DNA of 64,000 nucleotides from Methylobacterium sp. 17Sr1-1. Its GTDB lineage: Bacteria; Pseudomonadota; Alphaproteobacteria; Rhizobiales; Beijerinckiaceae. Position numbers and translations under genes: made by a program. Numbering within the stretch: the stretch's first letter is position 1; each line of letters begins with the position of its first letter. This document shows positions 1-9,468 of the stretch, one piece after another. The notes beneath the pieces were generated by a model that did not search any database, was not told the origin of the DNA, and saw only the letters and a program-made list of their open reading frames with translations. The DNA lies in assembly GCF_003173775.1 (NCBI RefSeq), contig NZ_CP029552.1, forward strand, positions 1,133,001-1,197,000, in the 5' to 3' direction.

Positions 1-260
1 GCCATCTGCTTGCCGCCCTCGGTGCCGTCGAGCCGGGCTGCGTCGTCACTGACCTGCAGATGCCGGGCCTCTCCGGCCTCGACCTTCTGCGCCAGCTGCG
101 GCTGCGCCGTCCCCGGCTGCGGGTCATCCTCGTCACGGCCTATCCGAGCGACGCGAACCGCCGGCGCGCACTCGCCTACGGGGCCTTCGCGTATCTCGCC
201 AAGCCGTTCGAGGCGGAGGAGTTGGAACGCTGCCTCGCTCGCGTGTTCGACACGCCCTGA
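1..260 (+). CDS. Response regulator receiver domain, C-terminal part (5' end outside window)
   Basis: The open frame enters from the left edge (frame starting at base 3) and ends at TGA 258-260. What is visible is the second half of a CheY-like receiver: a phospho-acceptor Asp in the context VTDLQMPG (codon at 51-53), a beta strand LRVILVTAYPS carrying the conserved Thr, and the AKPF motif with the conserved Lys. The protein ends right after the receiver fold, so either this is a stand-alone receiver or the output domain precedes it outside the window. A FixJ-type regulator follows 72 bp downstream on the same strand, so the two probably belong to one two-component locus whose kinase lies upstream. 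Confidence 0.85.
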   Translation, partial: HLLAALGAVEPGCVVTDLQMPGLSGLDLLRQLRLRRPRLRVILVTAYPSDANRRRALAYGAFAYLAKPFEAEELERCLARVFDTP

Positions 261-332
261 TTCCGTGTTAGACCCCGGCGGCCCCGCTTCCGGCGCGGGC
301 CCTCCGCCAGTGACGCGCTCACCCCGATCCCG

Positions 333-956
333 ATGCAGACCGGCACCGTCCACATCGTCGATGACGACGCGGCCTTGCGAACCGCCCTCGTCCGGCTCTG
401 CGGCTCGGCCGGGCTCAAGGCCACCGGACACCCCGACGCGTCGCACCTGCTCGCGAACCCGGACGTCGAGCGGCCGGCCTGCATCCTCCTGGACGTTCGG
501 CTGACGCACGCCGACGGCCTCGACGTCCAGGCCCAGTTCCAGGCGTCGGGCACCACGATCCCGATCATCTTCCTGACCGGCTACGGCACGATCCCGATGA
601 CCGTGCGGGCGATGCGGGGCGGGGCGGTCGAGTTCCTGACGAAGCCGGCGGAGGAGGAGGACATCCTCGCGGCCATCGACCGCGCCCTCGCCCTCGACGC
701 GGCGTCCTTGTCCGCGGAGGCCGCCCGAGGTGCGCTCGCGGGCCGGCTCGCCTCCCTCACGGGCCGCGAGCGCGACGTGTTCGACCTCGCGATCGGCGGG
801 CTGATGAACAAGCAGATCGCCGCCGAGCTCGGCGTCTCGGAGATCACCGCCAAGGTGCACAAGCGGCGGGTGATGGAGAAGATGGAGGCCCGGTCGCTCG
901 CCGACCTCGTGCGGATGGCGGGCGAGCTCGGCATCGACGCGCTGCGCCAGCGCTGA
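333..956 (+). CDS. FixJ/NarL-type response regulator with LuxR HTH output domain
   Basis: A 207-residue two-component regulator. Residues 1-120 form a receiver with the acidic pocket DDD at 10-12, phospho-acceptor Asp54 (ILLDVRL), the FLTGYG strand and the LTKPAEEED motif with the conserved Lys. Residues about 140-200 form a LuxR/GerE helix-turn-helix beginning LTGRERDVF and containing NKQIAAELGVSEITAKVHK. The domain order and size match FixJ-family regulators that act with PAS-type histidine kinases; no kinase is visible here, but the partial receiver just upstream suggests one beyond the left edge. Target genes cannot be deduced. The ATG at 333 is the only start that leaves a full-length receiver. 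Confidence 0.92.
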   Translation: MQTGTVHIVDDDAALRTALVRLCGSAGLKATGHPDASHLLANPDVERPACILLDVRLTHADGLDVQAQFQASGTTIPIIFLTGYGTIPMTVRAMRGGAVEFLTKPAEEEDILAAIDRALALDAASLSAEAARGALAGRLASLTGRERDVFDLAIGGLMNKQIAAELGVSEITAKVHKRRVMEKMEARSLADLVRMAGELGIDALRQR

Positions 957-963
957 GCGGCCC

Positions 964-1620
964 TCATCCGGCGGCCCGCCTGCTCCCGGCAGGGCCGTGA
1001 CGACTCGGCCGGCAGGATCGATCGAGGCCGTCTCCGTGAGCGCTTGCCCGTGCAAGGACACGGCCCGCCGCAGCCCGGGCCCGGCACCTTCGCCCTGCGC
1101 CGCGACCCAGCCCCCGGAGGGCGTCGGCGAGCGTCGGCGGCAATTCCCGCCGCAGCGACCGGGTGAGCGCCCGCGTCCGGGAGCGGGTGCGGTGGATGGC
1201 CTCCCGCTGGCCGGCGAGCCAGTCGGGCAGACCGTTCGTCCGTGCCACCGAGGCGTCGAGTTCGGTTCCTCGTTCCTCGAGCCAGCGGATCTGATGGTAG
1301 AACTCGATGAGTTCGACCGCGGTGCGCGACGAGAACAGCCCGATGCGCCCGGAGTTGTTGGCGAAGACCGCGAGGTCGTGGCGCCACAGGCGCAGGGCCG
1401 CGGCCTCCCGGCCCTCGACGATGGTCCCCGCCCGGCTCAGGCGCGCCTCGTAGCGCAGCAGGCTGCGCTGGATCGACTTGATCTCAGCCAGCAGGGCGAG
1501 CCCGTAGGTGCGCCGCTCCTGGCGCCGGACCCAGCCCTGGCTGAGCAGCGCGCCGAGGAAGCCGGTGACGATGCTGATCCCGGCGGAGAGCAGGACCGTC
1601 GTGAAGGCGAAGTCGGTCAC
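964..1620 (-). CDS. Hypothetical membrane-anchored protein
   Basis: A 218-residue protein I do not recognise. The first 25 residues form one hydrophobic segment (TVLLSAGISIVTGFLGALL) followed by a positive cluster (RRQERR), which fits a single N-terminal membrane anchor with a cytoplasmic body. The body is helical and Arg-rich, with a stretch (about 80-125) similar in style to uncharacterised bacterial membrane-anchored proteins. The last 60 residues are Arg/Ala/Gly-rich and low in complexity, so the true C-terminus may be poorly conserved. It converges on the FixJ-type gene with a 7-bp gap and lies 64 bp downstream of the MBL hydrolase on the same strand. Confidence 0.6.
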   Translation of the reverse strand: MTDFAFTTVLLSAGISIVTGFLGALLSQGWVRRQERRTYGLALLAEIKSIQRSLLRYEARLSRAGTIVEGREAAALRLWRHDLAVFANNSGRIGLFSSRTAVELIEFYHQIRWLEERGTELDASVARTNGLPDWLAGQREAIHRTRSRTRALTRSLRRELPPTLADALRGLGRGAGRRCRARAAAGRVLARASAHGDGLDRSCRPSRHGPAGSRRAAG

Positions 1621-1684
1621 GCCCGCTCGTCCTCGGTCGAACCGGGGCTCCGGACCGATGCCGGGAGCGGCGCCTCGCTTGCCC

Positions 1685-2749
1685 TCACCGCGCGTCTCCG
1701 GGTGGATGGGTCTGAAACACGGTGGTGTAGTTGGCCGGGATCCAGCCGAACCGTCCGTCCTCGGCCCGAATGTGGCCGAGTCCCGGGAAGGAGATGTGGG
1801 CGGCGGCGATCCAGGCGCCGGTGCGAGCCGCCTCCGAGAAGAGCGCCTCGCGCCGGGCCTCGGCGCCCGCGCCGTCGGTGTCGTAGGTCACCGTGACCTG
1901 CGGATCGGGGAACTGGATCGGTGCCACGTGGACGATGTCGCCCCAGACCAGCAGCGTCTCGGCCCCGCTGGTCACGCGGTAGGAGCTGTGGCCCGGCGTG
2001 TGCCCCGGGGTCGCGACCGCAACGAAGCCCGGCAGGACCTCGCCTTCGCCGTCGAAGGGAATGAGCCGCCCGGCGTCGCGGTAGGGCTTGAGCGCGGCCT
2101 GGGCGCCCCGGAACATCGGCAGGAGGAACGGCGGAGCCGCCGTCTCGTTGGCCGGATTCAGCCAGTAACTGGCGTCGCGGCGGCTGACCCGGATCGTCGC
2201 GTTCGGGAAGACGGCCTTGCCGTCGTGCATGATCCCGCCGACGTGATCGGCGTGCAGGTGGGTCAGCAGCACCTCGTCGACTGCCTCCGGCGCGTAGCCG
2301 GCGGCGCGCAGGTTGGCGACGAGCTTGCCACAGCAGGATCCATAGAGGTCGCCTGCGCCTGCATCGATCAGGACGAGGCGCGAGCCGGTATTGATCAGGA
2401 ACGCGTTGATCGAGCCCTCGAACGGCAGGGCGAGGAAGTCACGCGCGAGACGACTCTCCGCATCGCCCGGCCGGACCTCGGAGAGGAGGGCGCGCGGGCC
2501 GCCACCGTCGCGGGGCCGCTGGAGCACGGTCGGGATCGGAAAGGTGTGGGTGCCGTCGAGGAGAGCCGTCACCTCGAAGCGCCCGAGCATCATGCGGTAA
2601 AAGCCCGGTGCCTGCTCGGCCAGCTGGGGCGCCGCCGCGCGCGGGCCGCCGGACGGTTCGGCCAGGACCAGGCAGAGAGCCAGGGCGCAGGCGCCGCCGA
2701 GGCCCCGGAATCTCCCGGTCGACGCACCGTGGCGGCGACGCCCGGTCAT
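1685..2749 (-). CDS. Exported MBL-fold metallohydrolase
   Basis: A 354-residue metallo-beta-lactamase-fold hydrolase. The N-terminus (ACALALCLVLAEP after several Arg) looks like a signal sequence, so it probably acts in the periplasm. The metal-binding HLHADH motif is at residues 164-169, with further ligands in VATPGHTPGHS and VWGDIVH. The layout resembles quorum-quenching-lactonase-like and AidA-type MBL proteins, but the substrate cannot be read from sequence. Its start overlaps the stop of the upstream carboxymuconolactone-decarboxylase-like gene by 4 bp, so the two are translationally coupled and may act in the same degradative step. Confidence 0.85.
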   Translation of the reverse strand: MTGRRRHGASTGRFRGLGGACALALCLVLAEPSGGPRAAAPQLAEQAPGFYRMMLGRFEVTALLDGTHTFPIPTVLQRPRDGGGPRALLSEVRPGDAESRLARDFLALPFEGSINAFLINTGSRLVLIDAGAGDLYGSCCGKLVANLRAAGYAPEAVDEVLLTHLHADHVGGIMHDGKAVFPNATIRVSRRDASYWLNPANETAAPPFLLPMFRGAQAALKPYRDAGRLIPFDGEGEVLPGFVAVATPGHTPGHSSYRVTSGAETLLVWGDIVHVAPIQFPDPQVTVTYDTDGAGAEARREALFSEAARTGAWIAAAHISFPGLGHIRAEDGRFGWIPANYTTVFQTHPPGDAR

Positions 2750-3339
2750 GCCCGCTCTCCGGAACCAGCCGCTTTGTCCTCGGGGACCGGGATCGCGAAG
2801 CCGTTCAGGGTCACCGAGACGAAGCAGTAGTGACCGACAAGGTAGATCAGTTCGTTGGCGCCCGCCTGGCCGAACAGCGCCACGGCGCGCCGGTAGGTCG
2901 GCTCCGGCAGGATCCCGCCCCCGGTGAGCGCGCGGGCGACGTCGAACGCCGTCGCCTCCTCGTCCGTGAGGTCCTGCGGTCGTCCGCCGGCAGCCAGCGT
3001 CGACAGGCGCTGGTCGCTCATCGCGTGGCGGGCCTGCGCGACCGCTCCATGCGCGTAGATCTCATAGGCCGCGCCGAACCGTGCGCCGACCGCCAGGATC
3101 GCAACTTGCCGCACCGCATCGGGCAAGATCTTGAACGCGGTCATTGCCTGGGTGACGGTCCAGAAGGCCGCACCGACCTCGGGCTGGTGCAACCATGCGT
3201 TCCAGGGCCCGAGGAGTGCGCCGTCTGCCCGCGTGGTGGTGAAGAGGTCGTACTTGGCGCCCACGCCCGACCTCATGTCGTCGTAGAGCGGCCGCTGTAA
3301 CGGGGAAAGGTCGGCGGGGGCGATCGGCGGGAGGCGCAT
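2746..3339 (-). CDS. Carboxymuconolactone decarboxylase-like (AhpD-fold) protein
   Basis: An all-helical protein of about 197 residues from the Met at 3339 (a longer frame with start at 3384 exists; the internal Met gives the usual N-terminus MRLPPIAP). It shows the family pattern PLYDDM, then a long helix VRQVAILAVGARFGAAYEIYAH, then a second helical copy LIYLVGHYCFVSVTLN. The CxxC redox pair of true AhpD peroxidases is absent, so a peroxidase role is unlikely. Proteins of this subgroup usually sit in aromatic or lactone degradation clusters, which fits the coupled MBL hydrolase. The specific reaction is unknown. Confidence 0.78.
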   Translation of the reverse strand: MRLPPIAPADLSPLQRPLYDDMRSGVGAKYDLFTTTRADGALLGPWNAWLHQPEVGAAFWTVTQAMTAFKILPDAVRQVAILAVGARFGAAYEIYAHGAVAQARHAMSDQRLSTLAAGGRPQDLTDEEATAFDVARALTGGGILPEPTYRRAVALFGQAGANELIYLVGHYCFVSVTLNGFAIPVPEDKAAGSGERA

Positions 3340-3563
3340 CCGTGAACCCTTCTCGTCAGCGGCCGTGAGCGCGACCGTCCTCAAGGTCTAGCGGGGCCGC
3401 TCCGAGTCGACTTGTACGGGATCGCGCTCGATTGGACGTTCTGTGCCGCGCTGGACATCCCGGGATATCGATTGCGGCGGAGCCCGGGTCATGATCTGGC
3501 CATCGGCGCCGTCGTAGGGCACTTGCGGGCTGGCAAGGTCGATCCAGCTCCTGCCGCGGGCGC

Positions 3564-5150
3564 TCACGCCTCAAGCCAGACGTCGGCGAAGGTGTCGGAC
3601 GGTCCGTCGATCGTGGTCGGGTGGTTGGCGACGCGGCGGTTGAGGATCGTCAGGTTGGCGCCGGTGACGAGATTCACGTCCGGCAGGTCTCGCCCGACCT
3701 GTCCCTGGACGGCGAAGAAGAGCGCGCGGCGCCGGTCCGGGTCGGTCTCGACCGCGGCGGCTTCGAGCAGCCGGTCGACCTCCGGGTTGCTGTAGCCGGA
3801 GCCGTTGGTGAAGGGCACGCCCGGGCGAAAATTCTTCGACCAGTACAACCGCTGCACCCCGACCGTCGGGTCGAAGGAGTGGCTCATGCCGTTGCTCATG
3901 AAATCGAAGGCGCGGTCGGTGTAGGTGCGCTTGAACCAGGTCGGCACGTCCTGCGCCCGCAGGGTCACGCCGATCCCGACCTTGGCGAGCGCCTGCCGGG
4001 TGTAGTTGCCGAGCTGCTGGTAGGCCTCGCTGTAGGGCATGTAGTCGTGGTGGACCCGGAAGCGCAGGCCGTCCGGGCCGCGGGGAAAGCCCGCTTCGTC
4101 GAGCAGGGCCTCGGCCCGCTTCGGGTCGAAGGGGTATTTCGGGGCGTCCGGATCGTGGAAGGCCTTGAGCGCCGGGCTGATCGCCGAGGGCGCGTCCTGG
4201 CTGTAGCCGTAGAAGACGAGCCGGTTGATCGCCGAGCGGTCGACCGCGTGGGCCACCGCCCGGCGCACCGCGAGCTGCTTGAAGTACGGGTTCGCCAAGT
4301 TGAATTCGAGCCGGTAGACGATCGGCTGGTAGTCGTAGCCGCGGGTCTCGATCCGGAGCGACGGGTTGGCCTTGAGCGCGTCGAGCTGGGCGAGCGGCAC
4401 CGGGGTGTCGGGGGCGTAGAGCACCTCGCCGGTCTCCAGGGCCACCGCCCGGGCGTTGGCGTCGGCGATGAAGCGCACGACGATTCTATCGAGGTAGGGC
4501 TTGCCCGGGTCCCAGTAATCCGGGTTGCGCTCGTAGAGGATGTGGCTGCCCTGCACCCACTCCTTGAAGACGAACGGCCCGGTGCCGATCGGCGCCTTGC
4601 CGTTCGGGCTTCCCAGCACGTCGCCGTCATAGCGGTGCTTCGGCACGATCGGCGTCTCGGAGGCGGTGAGCGCCGCGAGCAGGTAGGGGGCCGGGCGCGA
4701 CAGCACGATCTCGGCGGTGTGGGGATCGGGCGTCAGCACGTCGACGACGCCCGCGAGCGTGCCGCGCCCGCGCGGATGGTGCTCCTTGAGGAGCCGGATC
4801 GAGTGGGCGACGTCGGCGGAGGTGAAGGACCGGCCGTCGTGCCACCTCACGCCGCGGCGCAGGGCGAAGCGGTAGCGCAGGCCGTCGCCGCTCACCTCCC
4901 AGGCGGTGGCGAGAAGCGGGCGCGGCCGGAAGTCGAGGTCGAAGGCCAGCAGGCCCTCCGTCACCTTCGGGCTCACCCGGGTGGTCGGCCCGGCGGTGTG
5001 GGTCAGGCTCACCAGCGTCGGCGGCTCGGGCTGGATCACCATCGTGAGGGTGCCGCCCCGGCGCGGGGTGCCGGCGCGGGCCGGGACGGCGAGGCCGAGG
5101 CTCCCGGCGGCGAGGCCGGCTGTGAAGTGGCGACGGGTGAGGGCGGTCAT
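3564..5150 (-). CDS. Periplasmic solute-binding protein of a Dpp/Opp-type ABC importer
   Basis: A 528-residue family-5 extracellular solute-binding protein (peptide/nickel/opine class). It starts with a Tat-type signal (RRHFTAGLAAGSLGLA), then the family blocks GGTLTMVIQPEPPTL, LRRGVRWHDG, GTGPFVFKEW and RNPDYWDPG. It lies 32 bp downstream of the LLM monooxygenase on the same strand, and its likely permeases and ATPases are in the divergent operon at 6520-10366. Linkage to flavin monooxygenases suggests a sulfur-containing ligand rather than plain peptides (inference). A second, frameshifted paralogue is at 11856-13470. Confidence 0.9.
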   Translation of the reverse strand: MTALTRRHFTAGLAAGSLGLAVPARAGTPRRGGTLTMVIQPEPPTLVSLTHTAGPTTRVSPKVTEGLLAFDLDFRPRPLLATAWEVSGDGLRYRFALRRGVRWHDGRSFTSADVAHSIRLLKEHHPRGRGTLAGVVDVLTPDPHTAEIVLSRPAPYLLAALTASETPIVPKHRYDGDVLGSPNGKAPIGTGPFVFKEWVQGSHILYERNPDYWDPGKPYLDRIVVRFIADANARAVALETGEVLYAPDTPVPLAQLDALKANPSLRIETRGYDYQPIVYRLEFNLANPYFKQLAVRRAVAHAVDRSAINRLVFYGYSQDAPSAISPALKAFHDPDAPKYPFDPKRAEALLDEAGFPRGPDGLRFRVHHDYMPYSEAYQQLGNYTRQALAKVGIGVTLRAQDVPTWFKRTYTDRAFDFMSNGMSHSFDPTVGVQRLYWSKNFRPGVPFTNGSGYSNPEVDRLLEAAAVETDPDRRRALFFAVQGQVGRDLPDVNLVTGANLTILNRRVANHPTTIDGPSDTFADVWLEA

Positions 5151-5182
5151 GGCATCGTTGTCCGGCGGCAGGGCAGGGGGCG

Positions 5183-6385
5183 TCAGGCCGCGAGGGAGAG
5201 GGGCGCAGCCCGAAGGCCCGCCTGGCGCATCAGCGGCAGCACCCGCTCGCCGAAGAAGGCGAGGTCGGGCTTGAAGTCGTAGAAGCTGAGCTGGAGTCCA
5301 TCGATGCCGGCCCGCTTCAAGGCCTCGAACTGCGCGACCACCTGCTCGGGCGATCCGATCACCCGGATGTTGCCGCCGATCGCCGCGTAAGGATCGGCCC
5401 GGCCCTCCCGTCCCTTCCAGGCATGGGCGTCGGAATCGAGGGTGCGAAACCCCTTCGGGCTGCGCGGATCGGCGTGCGCCACGATGGCATCGGCATAGGC
5501 CCAGGCCTCGGCTTCCGTCTCGCGGCAGATCACCAGCGGGTTGATGAGCGTGCGGACGTCGCGCCCGAATGCGCGCGCCGCCGCCTTCACCCGGGCGGTG
5601 TGGTCGGGCAGGGCCTCAAGGGCGCTGTCGATGTCGGCGCCGGCCGGGCTCGTCACGAATACGATGTCGGAGTAGCGCCCCGCGAAGGCGATCCCCGCCT
5701 CCGAGCCCGTGGCGTTGACGAGGATCGGGCGGCCGTAACGGGGCTTGGGCGTCACGAAGCCGCCGCCGAGGCTCCACGAGGACTCGCCCGTGAACGAGAA
5801 CGGCTCGTCGTCCTGCCACAGGCGCTGCACCACCTCGACGAACTCGGCCGCGAGCGCGTAGCGCCGGTCGTGCTCGATGCGCGGCCAGCCGAACATCTCG
5901 TGCTCCACCGCCCGGTGGCCGGTGACGACGTTGAAGCCGAAGCGGCCGCCGGTGATGTGATCGAGGGTGGCGCCGAACTTGGCGAGGTGCAGCGGGTGCC
6001 ACGGCCCGTAGAGCACGTGCACGGTCGCCACCAGCAGGATGCGGCGGGTGAGCGCCGACAGGGCCGCGATGCTGGTGAAGGAATCGAGCGCCTGCCCGTC
6101 GAGCACGCCGCCATAGCCGCCCTTCGGCAGCCATTGCGACAGGGCGAAGACCAGGTCGAAGCCGAGCCGCTCGGCCTCGAGCACGAGGTCGCGGTTGTAG
6201 TCGAAGCTCCAGTCGGTGGTGCGCGGCAGGGTCGAGGCGGTCCAGCCGCCGGCCTGGATCGGCAGGAACAGGCCGAGCAGCAGCGGCTCCGCCAGCGCCC
6301 GCGACAGCGGGCTGTCCGGAAAGTCGGCCGGGCTCGCGAAGCCGGATTTGCCGACGAGAGCGCCGGGAGGGTGGATCAAGGTCAT
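5183..6385 (-). CDS. LLM-class FMNH2-dependent monooxygenase, SfnG-like
   Basis: A 400-residue luciferase-like flavin monooxygenase. From the start at 6385, the motifs TDWSFDYNRDL, LDHITGGRFGFNVVTGH, IEHDRRYALAAEFV and TPKPRYGRP follow the dimethyl-sulfone monooxygenase (SfnG) / alkanesulfonate monooxygenase pattern. The open frame extends 49 codons further upstream to 6532, but that stretch is Arg-rich, overlaps the promoter region and is not family-like, so the later Met is preferred. Expected reaction: C-S bond cleavage of a sulfone or sulfonate using FMNH2 and O2, releasing sulfite or sulfinate. FMNH2 could come from the FMN reductase at 10396. It is first in an operon with the binding protein at 3564. 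Confidence 0.87.
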   Translation of the reverse strand: MTLIHPPGALVGKSGFASPADFPDSPLSRALAEPLLLGLFLPIQAGGWTASTLPRTTDWSFDYNRDLVLEAERLGFDLVFALSQWLPKGGYGGVLDGQALDSFTSIAALSALTRRILLVATVHVLYGPWHPLHLAKFGATLDHITGGRFGFNVVTGHRAVEHEMFGWPRIEHDRRYALAAEFVEVVQRLWQDDEPFSFTGESSWSLGGGFVTPKPRYGRPILVNATGSEAGIAFAGRYSDIVFVTSPAGADIDSALEALPDHTARVKAAARAFGRDVRTLINPLVICRETEAEAWAYADAIVAHADPRSPKGFRTLDSDAHAWKGREGRADPYAAIGGNIRVIGSPEQVVAQFEALKRAGIDGLQLSFYDFKPDLAFFGERVLPLMRQAGLRAAPLSLAA

Positions 6386-6444
6386 GACGAGGCTCGCCGG
6401 GGATGTCACGGGCCGCGGGCCCGCTCGACGGCGGCATCCTATAG

Positions 6445-6458
6445 TTGACAAAATAGAT
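6445..6458. promoter_or_regulatory. IscR/Rrf2-like element TTGACAAAATAGAT in divergent promoter
   Basis: The 134-bp space between the divergent starts 6385 (-) and 6520 (+) has an AT-rich core. TTGACAAAATAGAT here matches 13 of 14 bases of the element at 15355-15368. The wider block ATAGTTGAC-N6-GATCGACAATAT resembles the published IscR type-1 consensus (ATASYYGACT-WWW-AGTCRRSTAT pattern, about 20 of 25 positions by eye). It could also supply a -35 TTGACA. The candidate ligand is the Rrf2 protein encoded at 14732-15184; binding is not shown. Confidence 0.5.
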
Positions 6459-6519
6459 CGACAATATGAATTTAGCGCCGTCGCCAAGAGCCGGCGGCAC
6501 CGAGTTGGAGAGACCCGCG

Positions 6520-7509
6520 ATGGACCGAACACGCCGCCTGCTCCCCGTGCTGGGACGGGCGCTCGCCGACGCGGTGCCGACGGCTCTTCTGATCCTGGTG
6601 GTCAACTTCTTCCTGTTGCGCCTCGCGCCCGGCGACGCCGCCGAGGTGATGGCGGGCGAGGCGGGGGCGGCGACCGAGGAGACGCTGGCCGCCTTGCGCA
6701 ACCGCTTCGGCCTCGACCTGCCGGTGCTCGACCAGTTCCTGGCCTACCTGAACAACCTCGCCCATCTGAGCCTCGGCGTCTCGCCGCGCTACAACATGCC
6801 GGTCGCAGAGCTGATCGGGCAGCGCCTGCCCGGCACGCTGATGCTGATGGGTCTGGCCCTCGCCCTCGCGCTGCTCGCCGGCCTGGCGCTCGGCGCGCTG
6901 ATGGCCCGAGCGCCGGGCGGAATCCTCGACCGGATCCTGTCGGTGGCGGTGCTGCTGTTCTACTCGGTGCCGGGCTTCTGGATCGGCCTGATGCTGATCG
7001 TGCTGTTCTCGGTGAAGCTCGGCTGGCTGCCGAGCGGCGGGGCGCGCACCATCGGGCAGGGGCTCACCGGCGGCGCGGCACTCGCCGACCAGCTCCGCTA
7101 CATGGTGCTGCCCGGCCTGTCGCTCGCGCTCTTCTACGTCGCGATCTACGCCCGCCTCGTGCGTGCCGCGATGCTGGAGGTGCGCGCCCAGGACTTCGTG
7201 CGCACGGCCGCCGCCAAGGGCCTGTCGCCGCTGGCGGTCACGCTGCGCCATGTCCTGCGCAACGCGCTCCTGCCGGTCACCACGGTGGCCGGCATGCATG
7301 TCGGCGGGCTTCTCGGCGGCGCCGTCGTGGTCGAGACGGTCTATTCCTGGCCCGGCCTCGGGCGCCTCGCCTTCGAGGCGGTGCTGGCGCGCGACTTCAG
7401 CGTGCTGCTCGGCGTGCTCCTGCTCTCCTCGCTCCTGGTCCTCGTCGCCAACGTGGCGGTCGATCTCATCCAGGCGATCCTCGACCCTCGCATCGCGGTG
7501 CGCTCATGA
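6520..7509 (+). CDS. ABC importer permease, DppB/OppB type
   Basis: A 329-residue inner-membrane permease with six predicted transmembrane segments, the first being ALLILVVNFFLLRLAPGD (the LRLAPGDAAE block is typical of DppB proteins). The binding-protein-dependent transport signature EAA-x3-G is present as RTAAAKGLSPLAVTLRHVLRNALLP. The start at 6520 is chosen because GGAG sits 9-12 bases upstream; an ATG at 6466 lies inside the AT-rich promoter element. It heads an operon of permease, permease, ATPase, ATPase, FMN reductase and NlpA-type binding protein with overlaps or very short gaps. Confidence 0.92.
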   Translation: MDRTRRLLPVLGRALADAVPTALLILVVNFFLLRLAPGDAAEVMAGEAGAATEETLAALRNRFGLDLPVLDQFLAYLNNLAHLSLGVSPRYNMPVAELIGQRLPGTLMLMGLALALALLAGLALGALMARAPGGILDRILSVAVLLFYSVPGFWIGLMLIVLFSVKLGWLPSGGARTIGQGLTGGAALADQLRYMVLPGLSLALFYVAIYARLVRAAMLEVRAQDFVRTAAAKGLSPLAVTLRHVLRNALLPVTTVAGMHVGGLLGGAVVVETVYSWPGLGRLAFEAVLARDFSVLLGVLLLSSLLVLVANVAVDLIQAILDPRIAVRS

Positions 7510-8423
7510 CCTCGTCGCCGATGACCCTCCGGTTCGCGGAAAGCCCTTCGGCCACCGACCGAGCCGCCGTGCCGCCGGCGCCCGCGCCGCGCCGGGCCTT
7601 GCGGGCCTTCCTGCGCAACCCGACGGCCCTGTCCGGCCTCGCGATCCTCGGCGTGGTCGCGGCGGCGGCTCTGGCCGCGCCCTTCGCCTATCCCGACGAT
7701 CCGCTCGGCATGGTGGCGCAGCCCTTCCTGTGGCCGGGCCAGGACCCGGCCTATCCGCTGGGCACCGACTCGCTCGGCCGCGACGTCGCCGCCGGGATCG
7801 CCCACGGCGCCCGGGTCTCGCTCCTCGTCGGCTTCGCGGCCGCCGCCACCGGCCTCGCCGTCGGCGTGCTGGTCGGCGCGACCGCCGGCTATGCCGGCGG
7901 ACGGATCGACCGGGCCCTCGGCCGCGTGATCGCCCTGTTCCAGACCATCCCGTCCTTCATCCTGCTGGTGGTGCTGGTGGCGATCGCGCAGCCGTCGATC
8001 CCGGCGATCACGCTCGCCATCGGGGCGACCTCGTGGCCGATCGTGGCCCGCCTCACCCGGGCCGAGTTCCGGTCCTTGCGCGAGAAGGACTTCGTCACCG
8101 CCGCCCGCGGCCTCGGCTACGGGCCGGTGCGGATCGTGTTCGCCGAGATCCTGCCCAACGCCCTGCCGCCGATCGTCGTCACCGCCTCGGTGATGGTGGC
8201 CTCCGGCATCCTGATGGAATCGGCCCTGTCCTTCATGGGGCTGGGCGACCCGAACGTCGTGAGCTGGGGCAGCATGATCGGTGCCGGCCGGGAGGTCCTG
8301 CGCAGCGCCTGGTACCTGACCGCGATCCCCGGACTCGCGATCGTGCTCAGCGTGCTCGCCCTCAACCTCGTCGGCGACGGGTTGAACGACGCCCTCAACC
8401 CGCGTCTCGCCGGGGAGGCGTGA
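7506..8423 (+). CDS. ABC importer permease, DppC/OppC type
   Basis: A 305-residue partner permease. After a cytoplasmic Pro/Ala-rich leader, the OppC N-terminal helix (NPTALSGLAILGVVAAAALAAPF) is followed by the HPLGTDSLGRD-like block YPLGTDSLGRDV and by RAEFRSLREKDFVTAARGLG, the EAA loop that contacts the ATPase. Start ATG 7506 overlaps the stop of the preceding permease (ATGA), showing translational coupling. It should form a heterodimeric channel with the DppB-type subunit and serve the binding proteins at 3564 and 11856. Confidence 0.92.
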   Translation: MTSSPMTLRFAESPSATDRAAVPPAPAPRRALRAFLRNPTALSGLAILGVVAAAALAAPFAYPDDPLGMVAQPFLWPGQDPAYPLGTDSLGRDVAAGIAHGARVSLLVGFAAAATGLAVGVLVGATAGYAGGRIDRALGRVIALFQTIPSFILLVVLVAIAQPSIPAITLAIGATSWPIVARLTRAEFRSLREKDFVTAARGLGYGPVRIVFAEILPNALPPIVVTASVMVASGILMESALSFMGLGDPNVVSWGSMIGAGREVLRSAWYLTAIPGLAIVLSVLALNLVGDGLNDALNPRLAGEA

Positions 8424-8424
8424 G

Positions 8425-9445
<1,021 letters not shown>

Positions 9446-9468
<23 letters not shown>

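Noticed and set aside
6386..6532. N-terminal extension of the SfnG-like monooxygenase up to 6532
   Set aside because: The extra 49 residues are Arg-rich, unlike the family, and cover the AT-rich promoter element and the divergent start. The Met at 6385 gives a normal N-terminus.
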